DNA of 64,000 bases from Nipponacmea schrenckii (taxonomy: Eukaryota > Mollusca > Gastropoda > Lottiidae), in the NCBI GenBank assembly GCA_030562195.1, contig CM060199.1:12978338-13042337 (forward strand). Reading direction: 5' to 3'. This document shows, piece by piece, positions 1 to 9,390 of this stretch. How positions within the stretch are numbered: position 1 is the first letter of the stretch; each line of letters begins with the position of its first letter. The notes under the pieces were generated by a model. The model made no database searches, was not told the DNA's origin, and saw nothing but the letters and a program-made list of their open reading frames with translations. A program made the translations under genes and the position numbers.

Positions 1-333
1 ACAATAAGATCATGACAGGATAACAGATACTGAAAGGCAGAATCACACACATCGACATAAAAAAAATGTTTTTCACTGTGGAATATATTGCAAGATTTGG
101 TCTATTTGTTATCAGATTGGCATTCTAACTTCCACTATAATCAAACAAAAACACTAGTTATCTGATTTAAGTACAGTTTCGTTTCAATGTTTGCAGAATA
201 CTTGCCAAAACCATCGCATAACTTGAATATTCCCTGTCAACAAACAGCCAAATAGTGCATAACAAAAAAAACTATTCATTTTTATACGTCCTGTCCGTCT
301 GTACGTTGGTCCGTGCGTCGGTCCGTCCACATT
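1..333. other. AT-rich lead-in with start of a dispersed repeat
   Basis: I see no gene here. From about 282 the sequence becomes a run of short GTCC/GTCCGT words that leads directly into the tandem array starting near 334. A loosely similar GTCCGTCC-type tract occurs in reverse orientation near 5,075-5,150, so this is probably the head of a dispersed repeat family. Confidence 0.4.
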
Positions 334-945
334 TGTTGTATCCATAATAGAGGCTACAGTTTTTATCTGATCTTAATCTTAATGAAACTTGGTATACCTG
401 TATATATTGATGATATCTCGGTCCAGTTCGAAAATGGAAATTATCGCATGAACTGTTTTTGAGTAATTGCCCTTGACTTAGTAAAAACGCGTCAAATTTG
501 GGTTGTATCCACAATAGAGGCTACAGTTTTTATCCGATCTTAATGAAACTTGGTATACATGTATATATTGATGATATCTCGGTCAAGTTCGAAAATGGAA
601 ATTATCGCATGAACGTTTTTTGAGTTATTGCCCTTGACTTAGTAAAAACACGTCAAATTTAGGTTGTATCCAGAATAGAGGCTACACTTTCTATCCGATC
701 TTAATGAAACTTGGTGTACATGTATATATTAAGGATATCTCGGTCAATTTCGAAAATGGAAATTTTCGCATGAACGGTTTTTGAGTTATTGCCCTTGACT
801 TGGTAAAAACGCGTCAATTTTTTTTTTATATCCACATTAGAGGCTAAAGTTTTTATCCAATCTTAATGAAACTTGGTATGCATGTATGGAAATTATCGAA
901 TGAACGGCTTTTGAGTTATTGCCCTTGACTTAGTAAAAGCAATAT
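334..945. repeat. Tandem array, ~160-170 bp unit, about 4 copies
   Basis: Four consecutive units start near 334, 504, 665 and 830. Each carries the words TAGAGGCTACAGTTTTTATC, CTTAATGAAACTTGGTATAC, GAAAATGGAAATTATCGCAT and TTATTGCCCTTGACTTAGTA in the same order. The last copy is shortened in its middle. Copies differ at scattered positions and by small indels. The open frame across 272-514 is a by-product of the repeat and is not called as a gene. Confidence 0.85.
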
Positions 946-1114
946 GGATGTGATGTATACTACCGTTGCCCCTGTCCCTCTGTCCGTACATCAATATCAA
1001 ATTTATACAAGATCAAAGTTGTCAATACATACAGCTATTAGTTAATTACATTCTTGAATGAATTAACAAAATAATGCGTTGTACCAACTGTTTCATGTAC
1101 ATTAACAAAGCTGC

Positions 1115-1155
1115 CAGTGGGCGAATGATACCTTGCCTGGCAAGCTATCTTTCAT
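1115..1155. repeat. Short dispersed repeat, inverted partner at 4825-4862
   Basis: The segment contains ACCTTGCCTGGCAAGCTATC and the flanking word CAGTGGGC. The reverse complement of 4825-4862 has the same words in the same order. This is a pair of inverted copies of an unknown element about 3.7 kb apart. Confidence 0.6.
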
Positions 1156-1219
1156 TTTATGTTAATTACTTTCTATAAGCAATCCGCTGAAAAATACTGT
1201 GTAGTATTGTTATAATTGT

Positions 1220-1237
1220 TAAGCTCTACTGAATCAA
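1220..1237. repeat. Left target-site duplication of the NGLY1 retrocopy (18 bp)
   Basis: The sequence is TAAGCTCTACTGAATCAA, identical to 2676-2693. The two copies lie at the outer edges of the NGLY1-like pseudogene sequence, as expected for a target-site duplication left by LINE-type retrotransposition. Confidence 0.8.
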
Positions 1238-2110
1238 AAGACTTGCCTTCAGATAATTTCGCACAGCTAGGAAGATGTTTATATCAAACAGATTCGTTGT
1301 GAATCTTATATGATATTTAAAGTTGAGCTGCCCTTCACATCAATATTAGTTAATTGATTGAGTTCAGCACCTTTATAAACATAACATTAATTATCTCCAC
1401 AAATTTTCCATGAAATTTCACCATTTTCAAAAACAGAGCTGTGACACTTTAATTATGCATTTTCAATTCTTAGCTTACTATCACTGAAGTCAAATTTCCA
1501 TGAGATGGAAGCTCTGGAATATCCTTCTGATCGAGCTAAGTACACCATTTTCCAGTCTTTTTCTTCTTTTCTAAATATTGAAGAGTGGTTATAATACAAA
1601 GATGATCAGGTCTTTATTGTCTTATTATCACTTGATCTTTGAACATATAGATCTGAGGCACAATTATACAGAATATGCAACTTTTTAGATTGTCTTTCTT
1701 GTTCACTTAGATGGACAATAAACTCAAAATTTTGTTCCATGTTTCAAGTCTCTCCACGAGCTAGGTGCCATGTAAGTGAACCAGTTGTTCTACTAGAAAG
1801 TTGAGCATCATCAACAGTTTTAACTGTCAGAAACTCCAATAATTCCACTACAATTCTCTTGAGCATGACATCTTTTCTAGCTGGACCCATAGTATTAAGT
1901 TTCCCTTTATTCATCTTGTGAATAGTCCTGACTAACCAGTCTTCACGAAATTCTTTAGGTCTGCTCAAAATCTGGGAATGATAAGCAGAATATCTCCAAG
2001 TAACATCCATGATATCATCTTTAGAAAAGCCAATTATGTAGGTTAATTTCTTTCCCCTACCTGATTCATATAACAATGGTTTATCGTTTTTTACTTTGGG
2101 AGAAGACTTT
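1238..2110 (-). pseudogene. NGLY1: NGLY1 retrocopy, 3' (C-terminal) part, sense on minus strand
   Basis: Read on the minus strand, this stretch encodes the end of the transglutaminase core and the C-terminal PAW domain of cytosolic peptide:N-glycanase, the enzyme that removes N-glycans from misfolded glycoproteins. Recognisable stretches in order are DKPLLYE, GKKLTYIIGFSKDDIMDVTW, RIVVELLEFL, GSLTWHLARGE, then SIFRKEEKDWKMVYLAR and ISWKFDF. Family members have introns in this region, but here the match runs on without introns. It is broken by a TGA just after the LARGE motif, further stops and frame changes, so it cannot make the enzyme. The 104 codons between about 2,055 and 1,744 remain open and could be mistaken for an exon. 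The copy ends near the expected C terminus, directly against the left target-site duplication, with no visible poly(A). Confidence 0.85.
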
Positions 2111-2124
2111 AGTCCATACAAGGT

Positions 2125-2675
2125 CTGTCCAATCTATTTAACATGTTCTAATATGTGAAGATATAAGACTACAAACTAAGGTTGAACAAGTCATACCATT
2201 AGATGCTAGAGAAAGATTGAATAGTCTTCTATCACCTAATTCAGACCAACAGATTTGTTTTTCAAGATTGTCTGTTGTTATCATTACTGCACTGGTTTAA
2301 GCCTGTGATTTTTTCTTGGGTTGATTCTCAAACTTGTGATAGATGTACAGGTCCTACAAGATTAATTGGTATGGTATAACCTAGTTTAGAAGAAGCAAGA
2401 TGGCAGGGTCACCGTATTGAATCATATCAATGTAATGTATGTGCTTCATTAACTAGATTTCCACGCTACAATCATCCTGGTCACGGCACCATTGTAGACA
2501 GGCTGTATTGTAGGTCTTTATAAGTTTTAGGCAAGCTATTTAGTTGGAGATACAAGCTAGGGCTTGCTGTTGTAGGTTTCCTATGCTACTAGGCTAGTTA
2601 TGCCTATGACGGACTGGATACAGGTTACTTCTTCTCTTCCCAAGATACAATGAATTGAGGGCACATTAAAACATA
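2125..2675 (+). pseudogene. NGLY1: NGLY1 retrocopy, 5' (central) part, inverted onto plus strand
   Basis: On the plus strand this encodes the middle of the same NGLY1 protein. It starts with a HVLIYE-type segment, then LLHWFK and FSWVDSQTCDRC, followed by YQCNVC and LTRFPRYNHP. These are the paired CxxC zinc ligands of the peptide:N-glycanase core. Degraded catalytic-core sequence (CCR, then YAYDG near 2,600-2,640) follows. In-frame stops (for example the TAA after GMV) and a frameshift near 2,285 show it is dead. Its last residues, near 2,660, correspond to the position just before DKPLLYE, which is where the minus-strand part begins. The two parts are therefore one cDNA with its 5' portion flipped, not two insertions. 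Confidence 0.85.
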
Positions 2676-2693
2676 TAAGCTCTACTGAATCAA
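2676..2693. repeat. Right target-site duplication of the NGLY1 retrocopy (18 bp)
   Basis: TAAGCTCTACTGAATCAA, an exact match to 1220-1237. It sits just outside the inverted 5' end of the retrocopy. Confidence 0.8.
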
Positions 2694-5197
2694 GAAGGCA
2701 GGGTCGAGGGCGTTTTGTGATAGGCCTACTTTTTTTTTATCATTAATCAGATTGGTTTTGGCTCTAGTGCCATTGTCAACATCATCACAAGTAGCTTTTT
2801 GTATAATTGAGAAACCTAGGTTGAACAGAGAACGTTGACTTTCCAAATCTTGCAAGTAGTAAGTCTCTCTCACTGAGGACTGAGGAAACAAATGATTTCC
2901 CACGCTGGAATTTAAATATCACGATTTCTCAATCTTTGGGTACAAAAAAACATCTTATCAATCATATTTAATGTTTAAATGTCCATATCCTATAAAAAAA
3001 ACTTTAAAAAAAAACAAAAACTAAGAAAACAAATAGATAAATCATTTTGAATACTAGAAAAAGAAAATATATAAATGACGAGAAATTACATTTCATTTGG
3101 AAATATCACTAACTCGAACAATAAGCAAGGCAATAATAGTTGAGCAGCCGCAGAACATTCCTTTTGTATTAAAGATGGATTTTCTCATCAATTAGAGCCA
3201 AAGTAAGCTTACTAATTGATTAATTGGGGTTTCTAATAAATAATCCATGTATTCTCAAGTTCAAAAGACCTATGTGGAAGTAGAAATGCTTGTGGAATCC
3301 ATTTGACTCTGATTTGCTTTCAAACGCTAAATTTAGACTCCATGTTTCTTCACGTGACCAAATGATGTCATATGAATGACGGTGTATAAGAAATGATTTT
3401 GTTTTTTATTATTAGAGAGTTAAAACTTATTTAAATTATTTCATAATGTTTTTACAAAGTGATATTTAAACGTTTTATTGCCATTTGCTAGAGATAATAA
3501 ATGGATTACCAAAATGCCATTTTTGTTATGCATGCGTGCATACTTAACAACAACAGCGTCCGGTACCGAATTAACAGACTGTATGATCAAAAAAAAAGAT
3601 CCACGACATTTGAACCACATTTGAGACTTGACGTACATACCTATGGTAGTACCCTACCGAAGGAAATCCCGTCCTAAATAGCCTAATTATGAGTTAATTA
3701 AGGACTTGTGGGACCATCTGGAATTTTTCCCAGTCATTAGAACACCTCTACTTTCTATTGATATAAGTATTACCGGTCCAATTATGGTATATATATGTAT
3801 ATATATGAAAATAAGGGAACCCTTTTTTTAAGTATCATTCTATGTAACAATATATATCCATTGTAGACTTTCCATGGAATCGTCACCCTGGCCATAAAAA
3901 AAAAATGTCAGGACTTTCAAGTTATTAAAGCATTAATATTCCATGCACACAGCCATGCTGGTTTTGTATTTTCACCAATTTCTGTGCATGTCGGTCAATA
4001 GTCAACTGCTTATTACTATAAATAATAAATAAAATCCACATTAGCGATATTTTACTACACTTGAGAACGACGGTGGCTAAATGCTTTCGTGATGAGGTCT
4101 ATAGACACTGTCTATGGAACACCCTGTATTACAATCTGCTACAATTGAAAACGCTAGTTCATAATGCAATGGTGGTTTATTGTTATCGTATCCTCAAGCT
4201 ACATATTCTATATCGCATGATTATTTTTGTAATGATCGATGCAGTTGAAGAATTTAGAAATTTGTAGAACCTGTGGCAGTGTAACATAATCAAAGTAGGA
4301 CAACAAAGAGCAAAGTGTCACAATTCGACTGTACGTTGAAGTTCAAGATTATATAAAATAGATCAGTCAGTAATTGCAAAAAGAAAGAAGGAACAAACTC
4401 ATCACAGCCACTTTAAATACATGACAATAAGAGGCAAATAACTACAAAGAATAAGCTATCAATACATTTAGGTAGAAACAGTGACATTAAGAGGCCAATT
4501 TATATAGGAATTACCCTCGAAATGACCACCATATTTTTAGATCACAATTTTCAGCTTCCGGAAATCTCAGAAATTACAAAAGAATCAAGTAGCTTAGTTT
4601 TACAGTGATCGATACGACAGCAATTATGTCAAGTTTAACTTGCTGGAGGATTTTCTTACGTCTCGTCAAGTCCGTAAATTTATTAGACTTGATGACATCA
4701 GTTCTGTGCCCACCGAATGACACTTTAAGAATCGATAACGTTACTTTTTGCACTAATCTAGCAAAATGTTTCTAGAGCGTTTCAAAGTGTAATGCCATTA
4801 ATTATTTAAAGTCTAGTGTCATCCATAGATAGCTTGCCAGGCAAGGTAATGTAGGCCCACTGAAAGCATTGAATTTGAACAAAAAAACTACAGTACAGTA
4901 ACAATCACTCCTCTTCTAGGGTAATAAATGTAAAATATTAAAATCTGTCAATAATAATTGTACCTCTAACAAGGCAATTATAAGTTTCGTCAAAATCCTT
5001 GTGTGATTACGAACACTCACTCAAACTTCAAAATCCTTAAGAATTGTGCCTTCCAGAGTTTTTACGAGCAATTGTAAACAGACGGGCGGACGGACATGGA
5101 TGGCGATAATATGCGCTCCACATATCACGTGGGCGTATAAAAAGGGGCCATAAAACTGTTCTGTTTTAAAGAACTGAATTCAGAGTTAACTGATCAA
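2694..5197. other. Intergenic AT-rich DNA with dispersed repeats
   Basis: No convincing coding sequence was found. The short open frames have no family motif and no exon-like borders. The stretch includes the repeat near 3,650-3,800 (inverted partner near 9,233-9,390), the 4825-4862 repeat, and a segment near 5,075-5,150 with a GTCCGTCC-type tract like the one near 282. Confidence 0.5.
3650..3805. repeat. Dispersed repeat, inverted partner at ~9233-9390
   Basis: This segment shares TATTACCGGTCCAATTATGG, GATATAAG, AATTTTTCCC and a CCGAAGGAAAT-like end with the reverse complement of 9,233-9,390, in the same order along about 150 bp. The two copies are in opposite orientation 5.5 kb apart. No terminal inverted repeats or target duplication were identified. 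Confidence 0.7.
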
Positions 5198-5203
5198 TTT
5201 TAT
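5198..5203 (-). terminator. Candidate polyadenylation signal (AATAAA)
   Basis: AATAAA on the minus strand, about 130 nt downstream of the stop codon of the claudin-like gene, in a suitable place to end its transcript. Confidence 0.45.
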
Positions 5204-5330
5204 TCAGTAGACAATACCATAAAAACACTATGTAACTTTACAATAAAATGACTCGTACAGCAACGTTAAGTTACTATTCCTCTTTAACACAAATGCCTAG
5301 ATATCTAATATGAGATTCTGGATTTCCCAT

Positions 5331-7504
5331 TTACATGACGTTTTTAGCATCAATAAGTAAAGCCACACCGACAAGAGTTTCTAATATAAGGGCTATAACG
5401 GTAAATATGAAGGACCATGATAGTGTCTGGATTCCTAGATCTTTAAACATGGAGGCAAATATTATAACTGCTAGTATATATGAAGCACCTGAAAGACAGA
5501 AAAATGAAACTTGAATTAATTACAAATTTTGGTTACATATTTGAAGATGTTCAGTTCTTATCCTGAACCGTGCCGGATATCTATATACTCATTTACTACT
5601 AATAGATATACCGAACAGATAAATAAACGTCGCTTTCTTGTTTTTTTATAAATTTGATTCTTAGACCTTTAAAAGACCAGTTTATGCCATTCAACTGATA
5701 ATACTTGTTCGATTTATGAGTTGTAAATCTTGGTAACTAAAAGGGGGCTACAGTCAAATCTGTATTAAGAAACCAGTCAAGGGAAGTGGCTGGATGTGGT
5801 GCTTAATACGAGTGGCTGTTGAATACAGGTGGAGGAAGTCATGATGAGGGGGAAATACACACATGTTTTATTTACATATATATCCAATATATTCAATATC
5901 CAATATCTGTATTCTGGCGACAGTCTTTAAAAAATTCGAAGACCAACTTGTTAATTTCTTCGTTACCAGTGACACGCTTTTGACGCTTCGTAGCTGGAGA
6001 CATATTATTTTCGAAATCGTCCATAATATCTGCCTTACGTTTTAAAAGTTGTTGGATCTGAGTACGACCAACACCAATAAATGTAGCAATATTACGGGTA
6101 CACTGACCTTTGCCAGCCATATCGATGACCTTGACCCTTTCACCAAGCGGAAGAACTTTTCTAGTAGTAGACATGTTGAACGATAATGAGCGATGACAAA
6201 ATTAATAATGGTCTACTTATTGTTTTTTGACCGTTTTTGTGTTATTTTTTAGATTACCCTTAAATTTGAATAAATGTCAGGATGTTGTTTTAAGGGTTGC
6301 GGAGAAAATCAAAATACACGTGCAACACTAGGGAATTCAGTTGCTGGGAAGGCAGCGACATCGTTGCACGTCTAACCTTCCAACATCGTAAACAAGGTAT
6401 TGCCAATGCAGTTTACTATAGTGTACGAACCACCGTGAGACCGGATTCGTTACATTACTACCAGCAGCAAAATCGGCATCAGTCAGAACCTTGGAACAGT
6501 TGTCTTCCAGAATTTCGGCCACAGAGGCCAAGGAGTCACAGCCGCCCGCAACATCCTAATTCTCCAACTCGAATTTTGCGAGACGCCTAAACCAAACCTT
6601 CTAACACCACACGCTGTCATAGTCAGCAGAACCTTTTAAGAAAGCATAACACCAGAAAAATGCCATGGCACTCATTACCCATAAAAACACTAGTGGAATG
6701 ACATCCAAAGACGACTTAACCAGATCTAACCGCTTGCAAGAAATTCAGCAGAACTTAGTGCCGCTTTCCGAAGAGTCTGGGCACAGATGTCCATGGCATG
6801 CAATCATTTGTGCCACTCCATTTACAGTTGCGGACTTTAAGCCTCCATCTGTAAAGGGAAAACTACCCCAAACTTAAACTGAAGTGTACTAGTAGATGTA
6901 CAAACGAAAGCTTACTTGAAAGAACACAGACTATACCAGCCGTCATGGCCAGCTTGGTATTCTTCTTAAACCGGTGCCAGAAGACATAGATTAAAATCAG
7001 AGCCACTGATATATTACTTCCTACGAAACCAAATATACTGAAGGCTTGTACAGAGGCGTACCAATCTGAAATCATACAAGAAATGCAGTTTCCATGTGAA
7101 AAAATAAACCTGGACTTTCGAATTCAGATTTCTAAAAGGGCAGTCTCTATTGCCTGCCCTGTGTTAAGTTCACAAAATGCATTTGTATCATTTTTTTGGT
7201 GTCTAAGAGTTCATGTTATTTTGAGGTTAACTCTCTACCTACCTATTCGAACTCCTACTGTGTCTAAACACTGTGTTTGTAGGGAGGCCCCACAAATCTT
7301 CCACAACCCGACCCCTAACACGGAGTCGTTCTGATACCCCTCACCCCAAGAGGTCGTAGCGAAGGATATCCAAGATAACAGGTTCGCCAATAAATTGAAA
7401 ATCAGAGTTAATTTGCCGAGAATAGAAATTTCGGAAAAACCGGTCGTTTTTATATCCATACTTTTTACAGAACATTCTTCAGATGTAAGCACAAAAATGT
7501 CCAT
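5331..7504 (-). CDS. PMP22/claudin-type four-transmembrane protein, 3 coding exons
   Basis: Coding exons are 7504(or 7459)..7243, 7065..6916 and 5488..5331; all borders are GT-AG and the phases agree, giving 174 or 189 aa. The first extracellular loop has the PMP22/claudin signature W...GLWxxC...C (SWGEG, then GLWKIC, then QTQC). Four hydrophobic segments are visible: LTLIFNLLANLLSW, FGFVGSNISVALILIYVFW, TAGIVCVLSSASYILAVIIF and FIFTVIALILETLVGVALLI. A short tail ends LLIDAKNVM. Family members act in cell-cell junctions, ion-channel regulation or membrane organisation; which applies here cannot be told. The second in-frame ATG (7459) gives a short N terminus like typical family members and may be the real start. 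Intron 2 (6915-5489) carries transposon relics. The terminal exon is missed by simple open-frame scans because it begins without an ATG. Confidence 0.82.
5751..6174 (-). mobile_element. Tigger/pogo-like DNA transposon relic (N-terminal DNA-binding part)
   Basis: The 93-codon frame 6174..5893 (minus) encodes a CENP-B/Tigger-type N-terminal helix-turn-helix: LGERVKVIDMAGKGQCTRNI, then IGVGRTQIQQLLKRK, then KRQKR and EEINKLVFEFF. It stops where the second DNA-binding half and the DDE catalytic domain should begin. Downstream, at 5751-5786, the sequence CAGTCAAATCTGTATTAAGA resembles the terminal repeat typical of Tigger elements. No matching opposite terminus is seen beyond 6174. I read it as an internally deleted, truncated copy inside intron 2 of the claudin-like gene. 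Confidence 0.7.
6297..6860. other. Less AT-rich relic of unknown origin in an intron
   Basis: Base composition here is visibly less AT-rich than the surroundings, and several overlapping open frames run on both strands (for example 6297-6590 plus and 6531-6337 minus). I do not recognise a protein in any frame, and all frames are interrupted. It lies between the Tigger-like relic and exon 2 of the claudin-like gene, so a decayed transposable element is the likeliest reading. Confidence 0.35.
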
Positions 7505-8043
7505 GTTGAAAATCCAATTAAAACAAAATGGAGGATGAAGTATGTACGGTATTTATTATTTATGATTTGTTTGTGTATTTATGTCGCCATGTTGAGGACA
7601 ATGGTACTCCATCTTGTTGACACTTCAAAACTATGGACACTTATCGTCAGATTGGATGAAACAGGTCAAGGGTCTACCCTTAGAGGGGCGAGGTCTGATC
7701 CCGAAAGCACTGACCGTAAAGTTTGTCAGGGGAGTTGAACCTGTGATTGTATTTTAGACTGGAAAACGCACAATTCCAAAGCAGTAGTGGTGATATAATT
7801 AGTTTGTGCATGTGTGAGATTCGAACCACTGGCACTTATTCACAAACTTGATCATTCGCCGGACAGAACCAAACACACTGATTTTAGTATGAGAAAGATG
7901 AGAAAGGCTTCTAATCACTACTGGACGGGATTCAATTCTATGCCTTCGTTGAATCTCGGAGTTAAGTTTCTTGCTTAAATATAGGACTCGGACCACTAAA
8001 ACATTTTATGCTAATGATTGTATACGAATTGAGTCCGTTCTAT

Positions 8044-8447
8044 TTTTAGAAATCCTCTTTCTCCCTTCCTTTGGAGGTGTTTGCATGCCCATTTTGGACT
8101 AATTTTTGGTCTAGATTTGAAATTTGATGTCTGAAATTGCATTTTCTTTCAGAATTTCTGAGATAATGAGAAATTTAATTGGCGGAAGGTTATTTCTAAA
8201 ATAGTGGTTTTGTGTGCAGTGATAGTCAAGCGGATGTTGATAAAATGTAGTGGTTTACTTTCATTTTGTTTAGTTCAAAATTTTCATGGTCATGCTATAT
8301 TGGATTTTTGTACAGAAACCAAGTATTGGCCTGGCTTTCATGTGGCATATAAGAAAGTTTTCAACGAGATTTCTGGAAAAAGTTCTAGAAGGTTGAATTT
8401 TGTGATTTAACATGGAAATAGATGGCAAATGAATTAGCGGACTAAGT
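8044..8447 (+). repeat. ~400-bp dispersed repeat, copy 1
   Basis: This matches 33591-33990 in the same orientation. Shared words in order include TTTAGAAATCCTCTTTCTCC, ACTAATTTTTGGTCTAGATT, GATAAAATGTAGTGGT, AAAATTTTCATGGTCATG and AAGTATTGGCC. The open frame 8204-8410 falls inside it and is therefore not called as a gene. Confidence 0.8.
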
Positions 8448-9232
8448 CCAAATGAATTCCTCTACTGATAATTGAGTTACCTCCCATGAATCGACTATTT
8501 GTGTAGATACAATTGAGCTCGTGAAATTCACGAACCTTATAAGGTCTTAAAACCGCGTTATTTATCGTGTCCCATCGTTACCACTTTGACAAAAAACGGA
8601 TGTCTGGTCTCAGACATTGTTTAGAAATGATGTAAATCAATGAATAACAGTTACTGTTTGATACGAAGAAGATCAAGAAGAAGTAGGGGTGAGGAAAGTA
8701 AAAGAAAACAGAGGGATGTTGGAGAAAAAAACTAAAATAGAAGTAAGCGTAGAAGTCGGACACAATAACAAGAGACTTGCAGATCATTAGAAGAGAAGAT
8801 GGACAGTGGAGTGAGCCGGAGTTAATTTGTGGGGAAGGCTATTGGAAGTGGACAGAGGGTATGAAAATTGAGAGGGTATTGAGCAAAGTAGATATGAGAG
8901 ATGGATGAAGAGATTTGTTTTGAAATAGAACTAGCTGTATCAGAAGGTCATTATTAAAAAGGCTCGGGGATAATGGGGTCTCCATGGTAGATAATTTTTA
9001 AGGACTGCTGATTGTTTCCTCATATATTTAGATTATACAATTTAATTTAATTAGCGGAGTTTAGGTTTGGATTTTGTAACATAAAAGGGCAATATAGGCA
9101 GATTGCTTTGAAATTAGGTAAAATGGTGTTGGTTTATCCTTGAAAAATATACTTTTTTTTCTTTCTGAAACCTATTGTAAAACATTAAGTGTACCAAAGA
9201 AAATGTAAACGTTAAATATGGTTCCGGTATTT

Positions 9233-9390
9233 TCAATTATTCATATATATACCATAATTGGACCGGTAATGCTTATATCAATCGAAAGTTGTGACATAGT
9301 AATAATCGGGAAAAATACCAGCTTGTTTCACAATCCCTAATTAAGTCGTAATTAGCGTAATTACGAAGGAAATTTTCCTTGTTATGCCAG
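9233..9390. repeat. Dispersed repeat, inverted partner of 3650-3805
   Basis: Its reverse complement aligns with 3,650-3,805, including the exact word ATTACCGGTCCAATTATGG. Confidence 0.7.

Noticed and set aside
1744..2121. The NGLY1-like open frame as a functional exon
   Set aside because: The listed start is a TTG, the match continues on both sides without introns but with stops and a strand switch, and the whole is flanked by a target-site duplication.
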